DNA of 6,960 nt. It comes from Limisphaerales bacterium (lineage in GTDB: Bacteria > Verrucomicrobiota > Verrucomicrobiia > Limisphaerales > UBA11358). The DNA lies in the NCBI GenBank assembly GCA_003455565.1, contig DMQW01000318.1:1-6960 (forward strand), written 5' to 3'. The notes below the pieces were generated by a model, which saw only the letters and a list, made by a program, of their open reading frames with translations, did no database searches and was not told where the DNA came from. Below are positions 5,740 to 6,960 of the stretch, piece after piece. How positions within the stretch are numbered: the first letter of the stretch is position 1; every line of letters begins with the position of its first letter. The position numbers and the translations under genes were made by a program.

Positions 5740-5752
5740 TATTTTAGAACCT
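5740..5752 (+). promoter_or_regulatory. typA: Possible -10 element of typA, no -35 seen
   Basis: TATTTT at 5740-5745 lies seven bases before the typA ATG (5753) in an AT-rich patch. It could be a -10 for a leaderless transcript. No -35-like hexamer lies 15-19 bases upstream; TTGACC at 5705-5710 is 29 bases away, too far. The 116-base spacer to the divergent cassette holds no other recognised site. Confidence 0.25.
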
Positions 5753-6960
5753 ATGCAGCATATTAGAAATATCGCCATCATCGCGCACGTTGACCACGGC
5801 AAGACCACGCTCGTGGATTGTTTGCTCAAGCAATCCGGCACCTTCCGCGCCAACCAGCATGAATCCACCGACGAACGTCTGATGGATTCCATGGATTTGG
5901 AAAAGGAAAAGGGCATCACCATCCGCGCCAAAAACGCCGCGTTCAAATACAAGGATTACCACATCAACATCGTGGACACGCCCGGCCACGCGGATTTCGG
6001 CGGCGAAGTCGAGCGCATCATGAACATGATTGACGGCGTGCTGCTCGTGGTGGATTCCGCCGAAGGCCCGCAGGCGCAGACGCGCTTCGTGCTGCGAAAA
6101 GCTTTGGAAGCTGGCGCGAAGCCGATTGTGGTCATCAACAAAATTGACCGCGAGAACGCGAACCCGAAAAAAGTTCTCGACGAGGTTTTTGAATTGTTCG
6201 TCTCGCTCAACGCGACGGACGAGCAGCTTGATTTTCCCTTCATCTATTGCTCCGCCAAGGAGGGCTACGCCAAGACCGAACTCGAACACGTCAGCGGCAC
6301 GATGGAGCCGTTGTTCGACGCGATTGTGAAATACATTCCGTCGCCGCGCGCCAAGGCGGGCGATGGTTTCCAAGTGCTCGTGGCGAACCTCGATTACAAC
6401 GACTACGTCGGCCGGATCGCGTTCGGCAAAATCGTCGAAGGCAAAGTGAAAGTGGCCGATTCCGCCATCTGCCGTCACGGCAGCGGCAAGATCACCAAGA
6501 ACAAAATCACGGCCATCTATCATTTCGAGGGCATGAAGCGCATTGAGATTCAGGAAGCGCACGCGGGGGACATCGTGGGTCTGGCGGGTTTTGAAGACGT
6601 ATTCATCGGCGAAACGATTTGTGATTCCGAGGCGCGCACCGCGTTGCCGTATATCCCGATTGACCCGCCGACGATCCAGATGGAATTCGTCGTGAACGAC
6701 GGTCCGTTGGCCGGCCAGGACGGCAAGCTCGTCACCGCGCGGCATATCTGGGACCGCCTCGTCAGAGAAGCCCGCACGAACGTCGCGCTCCGCATCGCGC
6801 AGACGAACGACCCGAAAGTGTTCGCCGTCAGCGGCCGCGGCGAAATGCAGATCGCCATTCTCGTCGAGCAGATGCGCCGCGAAGGCTACGAGGTTTTGGT
6901 GTCGCGCCCCGAAGTGCTTTGGAAAAAAGATCCCGCCACCGGCAATCCGCTGGAACCGAT
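5753..6960 (+). CDS. typA: Translational GTPase TypA/BipA (cut by the window end)
   Basis: The first 402 residues of TypA/BipA are present, followed by two bases of the next codon; the family is usually about 600-615 residues, so the C-terminal third is outside. The GTPase motifs are intact: G1 AHVDHGKTT (11-19), switch region with EKEKGITI (50-57), G3 DTPGH (75-79), G4 NKID (129-132) and G5 SAKEG (167-171). Residues from about 200 form the beta-barrel domain II (FQVLVANLDYNDYVGRIAFG). From about 310 comes the EF-G-like domain III with the TypA-specific GPLAGQDGKLVTARH, VSGRGEMQ and MRREGYE. TypA binds the ribosome and assists 50S assembly and stress adaptation, notably in the cold. It begins MQHIRNIAII at ATG 5753 with no Shine-Dalgarno sequence. 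The divergent partner is the small cassette; no functional link is evident. Confidence 0.97.
   Translation, partial: MQHIRNIAIIAHVDHGKTTLVDCLLKQSGTFRANQHESTDERLMDSMDLEKEKGITIRAKNAAFKYKDYHINIVDTPGHADFGGEVERIMNMIDGVLLVVDSAEGPQAQTRFVLRKALEAGAKPIVVINKIDRENANPKKVLDEVFELFVSLNATDEQLDFPFIYCSAKEGYAKTELEHVSGTMEPLFDAIVKYIPSPRAKAGDGFQVLVANLDYNDYVGRIAFGKIVEGKVKVADSAICRHGSGKITKNKITAIYHFEGMKRIEIQEAHAGDIVGLAGFEDVFIGETICDSEARTALPYIPIDPPTIQMEFVVNDGPLAGQDGKLVTARHIWDRLVREARTNVALRIAQTNDPKVFAVSGRGEMQIAILVEQMRREGYEVLVSRPEVLWKKDPATGNPLEP

Noticed and set aside
5705..5745. TTGACC (5705-5710) with TATTTT (5740-5745) as a sigma-70 promoter for typA
   Set aside because: The spacer of 29 bases is far outside the 15-19 range. 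Only the -10-like element is kept, at low confidence.
5744..6745. A 333-codon open frame on - antisense to typA
   Set aside because: The plus strand encodes unmistakable TypA. The minus product is a low-complexity shadow rich in Arg, His, Val and Asp.

Overview
The window comes from a moderately GC-rich bacterial chromosome with dense genes, short intergenic gaps and mixed strands. The protein resemblances (a HU variant, a small two-gene antitoxin-like cassette, a dedicated acyl carrier protein, secreted proteins of unknown role) and the absence of Shine-Dalgarno sequences suggest a Verrucomicrobia/PVC-type organism. This is inference from recollection of families, with no search behind it.

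Left part (1-4044). The window opens with the probable C-terminal tail of an upstream gene (ends 69). Next comes a complete CrtI-like FAD-dependent oxidoreductase on + (80-1645). A palindrome-rich spacer of 137 bases separates it from a convergent, secreted alkaline-phosphatase-superfamily enzyme of the nucleotide pyrophosphatase/phosphodiesterase type (1783-3636, -). A divergent spacer of about 125 bases follows, then a stand-alone acyl carrier protein on + (3763-4044). The CrtI-like enzyme and the carrier protein together suggest the edge of a polyene or specialised-lipid biosynthesis locus, but no ketosynthase or other diagnostic enzyme lies inside the window.

Middle (4064-5094). A small secreted protein with a PepSY-like C-terminal half (-) ends 19 bases from the acyl carrier protein. 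Beyond it is a HU-family nucleoid protein (-) with a textbook intrinsic terminator of its own and a consensus -35 box.

Right part (5231-6960). Two overlapping small genes on - form a compact cassette, the first resembling antitoxin-like proteins. They are divergent from typA/bipA (+), a ribosome-associated GTPase cut by the window end after 402 of roughly 600 residues.

No RNA gene, CRISPR array or insertion sequence was seen, and no gap exceeds 300 bases. The most interesting non-coding signal is a recurring arrangement in which a -10-like hexamer sits 6-7 bases before the ATG and no ribosome binding site is present, suggesting leaderless or nearly leaderless transcripts. The second is the nested palindrome cluster at 1662-1755.
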